34,040 nucleotides of DNA from Gammaproteobacteria bacterium. Lineage in GTDB: Bacteria; Pseudomonadota; Gammaproteobacteria; UBA6429; Thiohalophilaceae. The translations under genes were made by a program, and so were the position numbers. This document shows positions 27,831 to 34,040 of this stretch, one piece after another. The notes below the pieces were generated by a model. That model was not told the origin of the DNA, did not search any database, and was given only the letters and a program-made list of their open reading frames with translations. Within the stretch, counting starts at the first letter, position 1. Each line of letters opens with the position of its first letter. The stretch spans positions 1-34,040 of the forward strand of contig JASBTR010000017.1 in the NCBI GenBank assembly GCA_030148325.1, given 5' to 3'.

Positions 27831-29012
27831 CTGCGAAATTTGAAGCCCCAGGACAAACTCTTCAAGGTGAACGACCGCGATGGGCTCTATGTGGCGGTGA
27901 CACCAGCAGGAGGCATCTCCTTCAGATACAACTACTCGATCAGCGGTCGACAGGAGACGTTGACGATAGGCCGGTATGGCAAGCGTGGCGTCACGCTTGC
28001 AGAAGCACGGGAACGACTTAGCGAAGCAAAGAAGATGATCGCGGCCGGGAAATCACCGGCCAAGGAAAAGGCACGTGACAAGAAGCGTGTGAAGAATGCT
28101 GAGACGTTCGGTGCATGGGCCGAAAAATGGCTGCGTGGCTATCAGATGGCTGACTCGACGCGCGACATGCGCAAGTCGGTATACACCCGTGAACTGAAAA
28201 AGCGGTTTGGAAGTCAAAAGCTGAGTGAAATCACGCATGAGGATTTGCGTGCTTTGACCGATGCTATCGTCGAAAGGGGAGCACCTGCCACGGCAGTGCA
28301 TGCCCGTGAAGTGGTGTTACAGGTCTATCGTTGGGCAATCGAACGCGGGCAGAACGTGGAGAATCCGGCGGAAAAGGTGCGTCCGTCCACCATCGCCAGA
28401 TTCGAGCCGCGTGACCGTGCGTTGGCACCAGTAGAGATCGGCCTGATGTATCGGTACATGGACCGGGTGGGAACATCACCGCAATATCGGGCTGCTATCA
28501 AGCTGCTACTACTGACGATGGTGAGAAAATCGGAGCTGTCCAATGCAACGTGGTCAGAGATCAATTTCAGCGAGGCGCTTTGGACGATTCCGAAAGAACG
28601 GATGAAACGAAGAACTCCGCATCTGGTGTACCTGTCTCGTCAGGCACTCGATATATTCATCGCACTGAAAACCTTTGCGGGTGGGTCTGACTATGTGCTT
28701 CCCTCTCGGTATGACTCGGACTTGCCTATGAGTGCTGCAACGTTGAATCGTGTTCTCGCTTCGACGTATAAGGCTGCCCAGAAAGATGGTGAGCAGCTTG
28801 GGAAATTTGGTCCGCACGACTTGCGCCGAACCGCTAGTACACTACTGCATGAAGCCGGTTACAATACGGACTGGATCGAGAAGTGTCTTGCCCATGAACA
28901 GAGGGGAGTGAGGGCCGTCTATAACAAGGCCGAGTACCGAGAGCAACGTACAGCGATGTTGCAAGACTGGGCTGACATGATCGACGAGTGGGCTATCAAG
29001 CAACGACAGTAA
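27813..29012 (+). CDS. int: P4-type tyrosine site-specific integrase
   Basis: Catalyses integration and excision of the island. ATG 27813 has GGAGG seven bases upstream and gives 399 residues, the usual length, opening MLTDTMLRNLKPQDKLFKVN; the frame is open further upstream through the iterons but that part is not protein-like. An N-terminal DUF4102-type arm-binding domain (about 1-90) is followed by a core-binding domain and the catalytic domain with Arg238 (MVRKSEL), His335 and Arg338 (HDLRRTAS), His361 (LAHEQRG) and Tyr370 (AVYNKAEY). All catalytic residues are present, so it looks functional. Its 3' end overlaps the convergent alpA gene by 17 bases. Confidence 0.95.
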   Translation: MLTDTMLRNLKPQDKLFKVNDRDGLYVAVTPAGGISFRYNYSISGRQETLTIGRYGKRGVTLAEARERLSEAKKMIAAGKSPAKEKARDKKRVKNAETFGAWAEKWLRGYQMADSTRDMRKSVYTRELKKRFGSQKLSEITHEDLRALTDAIVERGAPATAVHAREVVLQVYRWAIERGQNVENPAEKVRPSTIARFEPRDRALAPVEIGLMYRYMDRVGTSPQYRAAIKLLLLTMVRKSELSNATWSEINFSEALWTIPKERMKRRTPHLVYLSRQALDIFIALKTFAGGSDYVLPSRYDSDLPMSAATLNRVLASTYKAAQKDGEQLGKFGPHDLRRTASTLLHEAGYNTDWIEKCLAHEQRGVRAVYNKAEYREQRTAMLQDWADMIDEWAIKQRQ

Positions 29013-29238
29013 CGCCAGGGCGTTCAGCCTGTTCTCCTGATCGTTTTCTCGACTCGATCCATTCCTCTACCTCTGCCAAGTCCCAGGCGACGTTACGACT
29101 TGTGAGTACGATCCGGCGTGGGAAGTCCCCGCGTTTCTCCATATTGAAGATGACGCGTTCCGACAGCGGGATCATAGCTAGTAAAGTCTTTCGGTTGATC
29201 AGTGTTTTACCCTGCAGGGTTCGGTATTCATCGTCCAT
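28996..29238 (-). CDS. AlpA-family DNA-binding regulator / excisionase-like
   Basis: An 80-residue protein with a MerR-like helix-turn-helix: TLINRKTLLAMIPLSERVIF, then EKRGDFPRRIVLTSRNVAWD and the end VEEWIESRKRSG, the usual AlpA pattern. Such proteins activate integrase genes or act as excision factors. The start at 29238 (MDDEYRTLQG) is preferred over an earlier frame start because AlpA proteins begin near this point. It converges on int with overlapping ends. Confidence 0.88.
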   Translation of the reverse strand: MDDEYRTLQGKTLINRKTLLAMIPLSERVIFNMEKRGDFPRRIVLTSRNVAWDLAEVEEWIESRKRSGEQAERPGVTVVA

Positions 29239-29321
29239 CGTTATTCTCTCTGTCCCGGCAATGCAAATCCCGGGGTTAGGGTTGTGCAACGCCTTAAACA
29301 TTAGCATGGTGCAAATCTTTC

Positions 29322-29363
29322 TGGCAAAAGAGAATGTTTAGCAAAGTGATAAACTCTTTGCCA
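29322..29363. promoter_or_regulatory. TGGCAAA inverted repeat upstream of alpA
   Basis: TGGCAAA (29322-29328) and TTTGCCA (29357-29363) are inverted across 28 bases, with GCAAAGTG between them. It lies in the 256-base gap between alpA and the repressor gene, upstream of alpA, and could be an operator. A 12-base match (GGATGGGCGCTA, 29377-29388) to the end of the dispersed repeat at 3343-3354 is also here. No gene is supported in this gap. Confidence 0.4.
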
Positions 29364-29494
29364 AATAAGGGTCTGTGGATGGGCGCTAGGGATGGTTCAG
29401 GGGAGCACGTTATGGTCGTTGCATCACCGAAATTGATATCAAGCTACGGTGTTCTAGGTCTTTCTGCGCCAGATTTCTACATAGGAGAGTACGT

Positions 29495-30181
29495 TCACAC
29501 TACTTCTCCCTTGAACACCACGACACCACAAATCGTGGCTGCTGCGTTGATTTCGATGATGCGGTTCGGCCAGTCAGGATTGAGCGCTTTAAGGTATTGT
29601 CGGTCCTCCTCGACGATCAGTTGCTTGAAGGTGGCTTCATTCGATTCATCAATCTGTACGACAACGTATTTACCGTGAACCGGGGTGGCATCTGGATCCA
29701 CAAAGATCAGGTCACCTTCATGGAACCTGGGTTCCATGCTGACACCATGCACACGTAAAACGAAGGTTTCCTCGCTGCACCTTACAGGGCAAGGCAGTAA
29801 TTCACTTTCGTACTGCGGTACATAACCCTCGGAGATTTCAGTCCACTCACCCGCCTGCACCCAGGAAATGAGTGGGTGCAGACTGCGAATGTCCGGCCCG
29901 CCATGGGCGTTCACTTCTTTGCAGGCGACAGGTTGTTCTTGACTGTTCTCATGGGGTTCATCCATCCAGCCCTCGGGCTTTGCCATCCCACGTTCCAGCT
30001 TTCCGGCGAGATCATCCCCCAGTCCCCTTGGGGTGCCCTTTTTGGTGGGCATTTGATGTCGGACCTGGCTGATGTATGAACTATTGGTGCCAACGATGCG
30101 AGCAAGCTTGGCGGCCGAGCCTGCCTCGGCGATGAGCAGCTCAAGGTTCTGGAGACGGGTGTGCTCTTGTTTTCGCTTCAT
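29495..30181 (-). CDS. S24-family self-cleaving phage-type repressor (CI/LexA-like)
   Basis: A 228-residue repressor. The N-terminal helix-turn-helix (about 10-45) has AAKLARIVGTNSSYISQVRH. The S24 peptidase domain contains the likely cleavage site Ala110-Gly111 (SWVQAGEW), the catalytic Ser148 (RVHGVSMEPRFHEGD) and Lys186 (ATFKQL). All parts for RecA-stimulated self-cleavage are intact. It is divergent from the small YdaS-like gene with about 96 bases and repeated operator-like sites between, the layout of a phage immunity region. DNA damage is therefore the expected inducer of the island; this is inference from the family. Confidence 0.93.
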   Translation of the reverse strand: MKRKQEHTRLQNLELLIAEAGSAAKLARIVGTNSSYISQVRHQMPTKKGTPRGLGDDLAGKLERGMAKPEGWMDEPHENSQEQPVACKEVNAHGGPDIRSLHPLISWVQAGEWTEISEGYVPQYESELLPCPVRCSEETFVLRVHGVSMEPRFHEGDLIFVDPDATPVHGKYVVVQIDESNEATFKQLIVEEDRQYLKALNPDWPNRIIEINAAATICGVVVFKGEVV

Positions 30182-30192
30182 GCGAAATAATA

Positions 30193-30266
30193 TAGCACTA
30201 ATTTAGTAAAAAATTTAGCACTAAGATAAACACTTGTAGATTGCCAGAGAATTAGCTCAGTGCTAA
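30193..30266. promoter_or_regulatory. Operator region with repeated TAGCACTAA sites
   Basis: TAGCACTAA occurs at 30193-30201 and 30216-30224, 23 bases apart, and AGTGCTAA, the inverse, at 30259-30266. The sites fill the space between the divergent repressor and YdaS-like genes, as expected for a three-operator switch. Confidence 0.75.
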
Positions 30267-30277
30267 TGTTTATCATC

Positions 30278-30556
30278 ATGGAGCTAAAACAATTCTTAAA
30301 AGCAGCAACCAAGCGGGAACGCGCTGATTTGGCCGTCGTCTGTAATGATTCTGTCTCGTATTTGTACCAACTGGCAGGAAAACACCGATATGCCAGCGCA
30401 TTGCTGGCGACCCGGATCGAGCAAAGGACCCGGAAAGTCGCCCTTGGGACCAAGGGCCGGCTGAAAGCGGTGTTGCGGGAGAGCTTGGTCAGGTATCCGG
30501 AGATATTCGTCGGTGTGGGTGAGGAACCGGCTGAATATGACACGTCAAATGAGTAA
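30278..30556 (+). CDS. Small Cro/YdaS-like DNA-binding protein
   Basis: A 92-residue protein. The N-terminal part MELKQFLKAATKRERADLAV and the following SVSYLYQLAGKHRYASALLA resemble YdaS/Cro helix-turn-helix proteins. Its position, divergent from a CI-like repressor and first in the early operon, supports a Cro role. ATG 30278 is chosen; GTG 30260 is also possible and would overlap an operator site. It overlaps the ParB-like gene by 20 bases, linking the switch directly to the replication/partition genes. Confidence 0.7.
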   Translation: MELKQFLKAATKRERADLAVVCNDSVSYLYQLAGKHRYASALLATRIEQRTRKVALGTKGRLKAVLRESLVRYPEIFVGVGEEPAEYDTSNE

Positions 30557-32174
30557 GCGCGGCGCAGACAATATAGCGGAATCGTCCACGTCTCCACCCA
30601 AAACTGGGCAGGCAGGAGTGCCTGACACGACCATACCGATGCAGGTGGAAATTACGCGCATCAAAGCCTACGACCGCAATCCGCGGCGTAGCGATAATCC
30701 GGAATATGACCGCATCAAGGCATCGATTCACGCCGACGGCATGGATCAGCCACTGGTTATCACCTGCCGTCCCGGTGAAACCGATTATGTGGTCCACGCC
30801 GGCGGCAATACCCGTCTGCGGATCCTGCAGGAATTGTATGAGGAAACCGGTGACGAGGTATTCAATCTGGTTCATTGCCTGTACAGGCCATGGAATCACG
30901 AATCGGATGTACTCCTGGCGCATTTGCGGGAAAACGATCTGCGTGGTGGCTTGAGTTTTATCGACAAGGCGCAGGCCGTATTAGATGCCAGGCAACTTCT
31001 CGAAGCTGAAATGGGTATCGATAGCCTTTCGCAAAGGCGCCTTGAAACGATACTCAGAGAACGCGGCTACAGCTTGAGTCACGGACTGATCTCTCAGATG
31101 GGATACGCGGTTCACACCTTGCTTCCGGTCATTCCGCGGGCATTGCAGTCGGGTCTGGGAAGACCACAGGTGGAACGGATTCGCGCCCTGGACCGAGCCG
31201 CGCGTGGGATCTGGAAGAAACGGGATCTGGGTGACGACGAAACCTTCGATGCAGTGCTCGCGGCTTTATGTGGGCGATACGACGGACCGGAGTGGGATCT
31301 TGAATTGTTGCGCAGTGCTATTGAGACGGAGATTGCGGAAGAGGCCGAAGTAAGCATCCATACCATTCGAGTTGAACTGGATGCACGCCTTGCTGGACGC
31401 GATATTGATCTTTCAATGCCTGATGGCGAAGACGATACCGTTACATCGGGCGAAGCGGATTCTTCTCCGAGAGCAACTCCCGTGAAAGTAAAAGGCGTTG
31501 CGGACATTCAAACTTCTGGTGAGCACCAGGGTGACAGCACGAAGGCAGTACCTGATGATAAGACTCCTGTTGTTCAAGGATCATCACGCGATAATGCGCC
31601 CAAGGTATCTGAGAAAGATTCAAATGATCCTCAAAACACTCCGAGCGAATCACCAGACCGTTCGATCCAGAGTTTGGAAACGCAATCAATCGCTATTGGC
31701 GAGCCCGGCCTCACAGATCTCAAATCCTTACGTGCCCGGGCCTGGACGCTGGCCGCGCGTCTCGCGCAACGCAATGGCATCGGCGAGCTGATTACACCAT
31801 TGTCCGGCAAGGGGCTTGGATTCATTCTCCGCGACGTACCGGATTCGTCATTGGCCGATCTACTGGACACCGACATGCTGGGCCAGGTTTCCATGTTGTG
31901 GTGGCATCTGGCCGCCTGTGCGGAGATGACCGTGGCACCGCTGGAAGCCGTCGTCGCCACCTTGTCCGATGACTCGATTCTTCGACAGGCGCTTGAGAAT
32001 CAGGATGCCGGTCTACTCTTCAATAGTGTCTGGACGCTGGATCCGGGGCACACCGGCTATCGACTCTGGCGCCAACTCAGTGAGCAGGATTGGCGGGATC
32101 TTCTCAGCCTGATGGATACCTACCGCCACATTCACCGGATCGCGGAGGATTCCCAGACTCAACTCTGGGAATAG
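30537..32174 (+). CDS. ParB-family protein of SPI-7/PFGI-1 class elements
   Basis: A 545-residue protein with the ParB/Srx fold early on: RIKAYDRNPRRSDNPEYDRI, then a block IHADGMDQPLVITCRPG and VHAGGNTRLRILQEL. A helix-turn-helix region follows (SLSQRRLETILRERGYSLSH), then a low-complexity acidic Ser/Asp-rich linker (about 285-390) and a C-terminal helical domain. The plan is that of the ICE-specific ParB family rather than chromosomal ParB. The start is ATG 30537 with GAGG upstream; GTG 30513 and ATG 30549 are alternatives. No ParA partner is seen beside it. Confidence 0.85.
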   Translation: MTRQMSKRGADNIAESSTSPPKTGQAGVPDTTIPMQVEITRIKAYDRNPRRSDNPEYDRIKASIHADGMDQPLVITCRPGETDYVVHAGGNTRLRILQELYEETGDEVFNLVHCLYRPWNHESDVLLAHLRENDLRGGLSFIDKAQAVLDARQLLEAEMGIDSLSQRRLETILRERGYSLSHGLISQMGYAVHTLLPVIPRALQSGLGRPQVERIRALDRAARGIWKKRDLGDDETFDAVLAALCGRYDGPEWDLELLRSAIETEIAEEAEVSIHTIRVELDARLAGRDIDLSMPDGEDDTVTSGEADSSPRATPVKVKGVADIQTSGEHQGDSTKAVPDDKTPVVQGSSRDNAPKVSEKDSNDPQNTPSESPDRSIQSLETQSIAIGEPGLTDLKSLRARAWTLAARLAQRNGIGELITPLSGKGLGFILRDVPDSSLADLLDTDMLGQVSMLWWHLAACAEMTVAPLEAVVATLSDDSILRQALENQDAGLLFNSVWTLDPGHTGYRLWRQLSEQDWRDLLSLMDTYRHIHRIAEDSQTQLWE

Positions 32175-32179
32175 TCGCG

Positions 32180-32788
32180 ATGGACGGGACCAAAGAATCC
32201 GATCTGATTACGGCCGTGCTGATGTACGCGATCCGTTGTCTGGCCGAAGGGGACCAGGCCGCGCTGCGAAATATGAACTTCGGACCGCGCGAAATCGAGG
32301 CGCTGCGGGAAATGAACCTCGCCGATCTGTATCGCGTCGAGTCGCTGCGTGCCCATTGTCTGGAGATCGACCTCAATCGGGACGTGTACTGGCCGATGAT
32401 CGATCACCTGCGCCGGCAGCGTGAGTCCGAGGAACTACAACAGGTGTTGATTGCTGCGGATGCGCCATTGGAGATGATGCAGACGCTGTTCGGTTTAGGT
32501 TCCCGCGAATACACACGACTTCGTCGAATGTTAACCGTAGATCCTTCCGTCGGTCGGCCGGCAGAACCCGATGAAGAGAGCACGCATAAACTTTGGCATG
32601 CGTGGGTGCAACGGGCGGAGCGTGAAGACGACGGTCCACTTGCACCGAATGAGTATCTTGTCATCCATCGTGACACCGGTATCTCGATGCGGGCCATATG
32701 GAACTTGACGCAACGCTGGAATCAATACGGTGATCTGACAGGACGAAGCGGTCACGGCCCATCGGAGCGAGCGTGTTCGGATGGGTGA
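32180..32788 (+). CDS. DUF2857-family protein
   Basis: A 202-residue protein that regularly follows the ParB-like gene in SPI-7/PFGI-1 class elements; its function is not established. The N-terminal part DLITAVLMYAIRCLAEGDQA and the mid region APLEMMQTLFGLGSREYTRL (a likely helix-turn-helix) are typical. ATG 32180 is five bases after the ParB-like stop. It overlaps the next gene by nine bases. The regular order suggests a role with the ParB-like and STY4528-like proteins in replication or maintenance of the excised element. Confidence 0.8.
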   Translation: MDGTKESDLITAVLMYAIRCLAEGDQAALRNMNFGPREIEALREMNLADLYRVESLRAHCLEIDLNRDVYWPMIDHLRRQRESEELQQVLIAADAPLEMMQTLFGLGSREYTRLRRMLTVDPSVGRPAEPDEESTHKLWHAWVQRAEREDDGPLAPNEYLVIHRDTGISMRAIWNLTQRWNQYGDLTGRSGHGPSERACSDG

Positions 32789-34040
32789 AGGTTCTCGTGG
32801 CCTACGACCCGAAACCCACGCACTGGATGCACTGATACAGGCGACCATAGAGCGCGTACAACGGGAATCGGGTAATACACATGCCGACACCATGCTGTTC
32901 ATGGGGAACCGGCATCAGTCGTTTCCCACGCTGGTGGTGCAAGATCCCGTGCTCGAACCTGTAGACAAACTGGTGTGGATGGTCATCATGTTGCAGGCGC
33001 AGGAGACCGGCGGTAGCACAGCGTTTCCCAGCTATGAGTATCTCGCCAAGAAAACCAATGTTTCCTCCACGTCAACCATCTCCAGGGCCATCGCTATTCT
33101 ACGCACTACCCGCTGGCTTACCTTGTGTGCCCGTCTGCGCGAGGCGAGCGGTCGTTTCCGCGGCAATGTCTACGCGTTGCACGATGAGCCGCTGCCGTTA
33201 GTCGATGCCCTACATCTGGACCCAGACTACATGAATTTCCTGCGGCAGTCGCTCACGCATCACCATGCACGCGTGCGTCTGGTCGCCAAAGGAGTGTTGG
33301 ATACGATTGACGAGGACATCCATGAGGGTATTGATATCTGTGCCCAGGGGCATCCGATCGAACGTCGAATGCAAGCCGTGGAAGCAATCCAGCAGGATTC
33401 ACCGCGTCGCTATTTTGCGTTCAGCGCGAAGGTGATGACCCGACTGAGAAACGTAGTCGAGGAAGATGGTTCAGATCACCGGGACCAAAATTCAAAGCCG
33501 GGCGAAACCTATGTTCAAGTTAAGGACCCACAAATTTCGAGCCCACAAAATTTGAAGCCGGGTAGTTGTAGTAGTAGTTATATAAATAAAACTACTACTA
33601 CAAAAAAAACAGGAGAGAATAAAAATTTCACTGGCACGGATGGGAATCCATCGCTGATTTATCCGAAGCGGCTGTCAGATAACCAGCGCGAATTGGCGGA
33701 TCGTTATTTGAGCACCGTTCCTGCCGACGAACGCCAATCCATCCTTGATGAGTTGGAAGGGCGATTGCGTTCGGAGCAGAAGGGTATGAGCCCGGTGTAT
33801 GACGAAATGCGCTTCCTGCACTTCTTGTGTCGAGCCGCGAACAAGGGTGAATTCGTGCCCAATCTTGGCATCAAGGTGCGCGATGAACGCATCGAACGGG
33901 AGAAGGCGCGGCTGAGGTATCTGAAGCAACAAGAAGACAGCCTGGCGGAAGCAAAACGCAGAGAAGAAAACAGGTCGCATGAATCCGGTCAACAACGGCT
34001 GGCCGAGATACGCAAGTCCCTTCACATGCCGGCACGGGTA
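32780..34040 (+). CDS. STY4528-like island replication protein, 5' part (runs off window)
   Basis: An open frame of 420 codons with no stop before the window edge. The N-terminal third has the replication-initiator-like LVWMVIMLQAQETGGSTAFP, YEYLAKKTNVSSTSTISRAI (a winged-helix segment) and GRFRGNVYALHDEPLP, as in the STY4528 family placed after DUF2857 in SPI-7/PFGI-1 elements. A Ser/Thr/Asn/Lys linker (about 240-285) contains SSSYINKTTTT, coded by a perfect inverted repeat, and is followed by an A8 run. The C-terminal part is Glu/Lys/Arg-rich. ATG 32780 overlaps the DUF2857 gene by nine bases. Replication initiation is the family suggestion, not proven. Confidence 0.78.
33566..33603 (+). 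repeat. Perfect 14-bp inverted repeat inside the STY4528-like gene
   Basis: TTGTAGTAGTAGTT (33566-33579) is inverted exactly at 33590-33603 (AACTACTACTACAA) across a 10-base AT loop. The right arm runs into eight A (33602-33609). The surrounding 120 bases are much more AT-rich than the rest of the gene. Confidence 0.85.

Larger units (their letters stand above)
27490..34040 (+). mobile_element. Integrative element in the 3' end of guaA (left part)
   Basis: A tyrosine integrase starts 308 bases after guaA. It is followed by AlpA-like, S24 repressor, YdaS-like, ParB-like, DUF2857 and STY4528-like genes, the last running off the window. The 3' end of guaA is a known integration hotspot for islands with such integrases. 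The cargo genes match the replication/partition segment of SPI-7/PFGI-1 class conjugative elements. The right end and conjugation genes are not in the window, so mobility is inferred. Confidence 0.85.

Noticed and set aside
29334..29678. Plus-strand open frame of 114 codons
   Set aside because: It runs antisense into the end of the S24 repressor and has no recognisable protein features; the repressor frame is clearly the real one.
33566..33609. Inverted repeat as an intrinsic terminator
   Set aside because: On the plus strand it is followed by A, not T, and the gene continues in frame far beyond it.

Overview
The window looks like the chromosome of a gammaproteobacterium outside the Enterobacterales. 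Positions 1-15320 and 20558-27505 carry the gene set that in E. coli sits around isc, der and guaBA, in a rearranged order: cysE-iscR-iscS-iscU-iscA-hscB-hscA-fdx-iscX, a peroxiredoxin, rlmN-pilF-rodZ-hisS-yfgM-bamB-der, then xseA and guaB-guaA. The species cannot be named from the sequence. A small lipoprotein resembling SoxXA-binding proteins hints, weakly, at a sulfur oxidiser.

Region 1 (1-6950) is a complete ISC iron-sulfur assembly operon. It is preceded by the 3' part of cysE and an IscR-type promoter, and closed by a bidirectional terminator. Repeats sit in its internal gaps: a 'gcagagacgcaaag' family between iscA/hscB and hscB/hscA, a hairpin element between hscA and fdx, and a 34-bp perfect inverted repeat after iscX. 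Region 2 (6972-15320) has a 2-Cys peroxiredoxin on the minus strand, then the tightly packed rlmN-pilF-rodZ and hisS-yfgM-bamB-der runs, without the ispG gene usual between rodZ and hisS.

Region 3 (15321-20557) is accessory. It holds two paralogous exported Sel1-repeat proteins with long charged helices, flanking a porin gene and a small phosphate-binding-like periplasmic protein, then a third Sel1 protein with its own C-terminal domain. Flanking-DNA similarity suggests the Sel1 gene duplicated in tandem and that the porin pair later split the leader of the second copy. A cluster of REP-like repeats follows.

Region 4 (20558-27505) is a minus-strand carbonic anhydrase-xseA-M23 peptidase operon, whose likely promoter overlaps the terminator of the upstream lipoprotein gene. 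It is followed by guaB and guaA on the plus strand, separated by another copy of the 'gcagagacgc' repeat.

Region 5 (27490-34040, open at the right edge) is the left end of an integrative element inserted at the 3' end of guaA. It has a P4-type tyrosine integrase behind two families of short iterated sites, an AlpA-type regulator, a self-cleaving S24 repressor divergent from a small Cro/YdaS-like protein, and then a ParB-like / DUF2857 / STY4528-like run of the kind found in SPI-7/PFGI-1 class conjugative elements. The usual ParA and DnaB-like genes are not seen before parB; a phage-like switch stands in their place. This hybrid island and the split Sel1 duplication are the two most unusual parts of the window.
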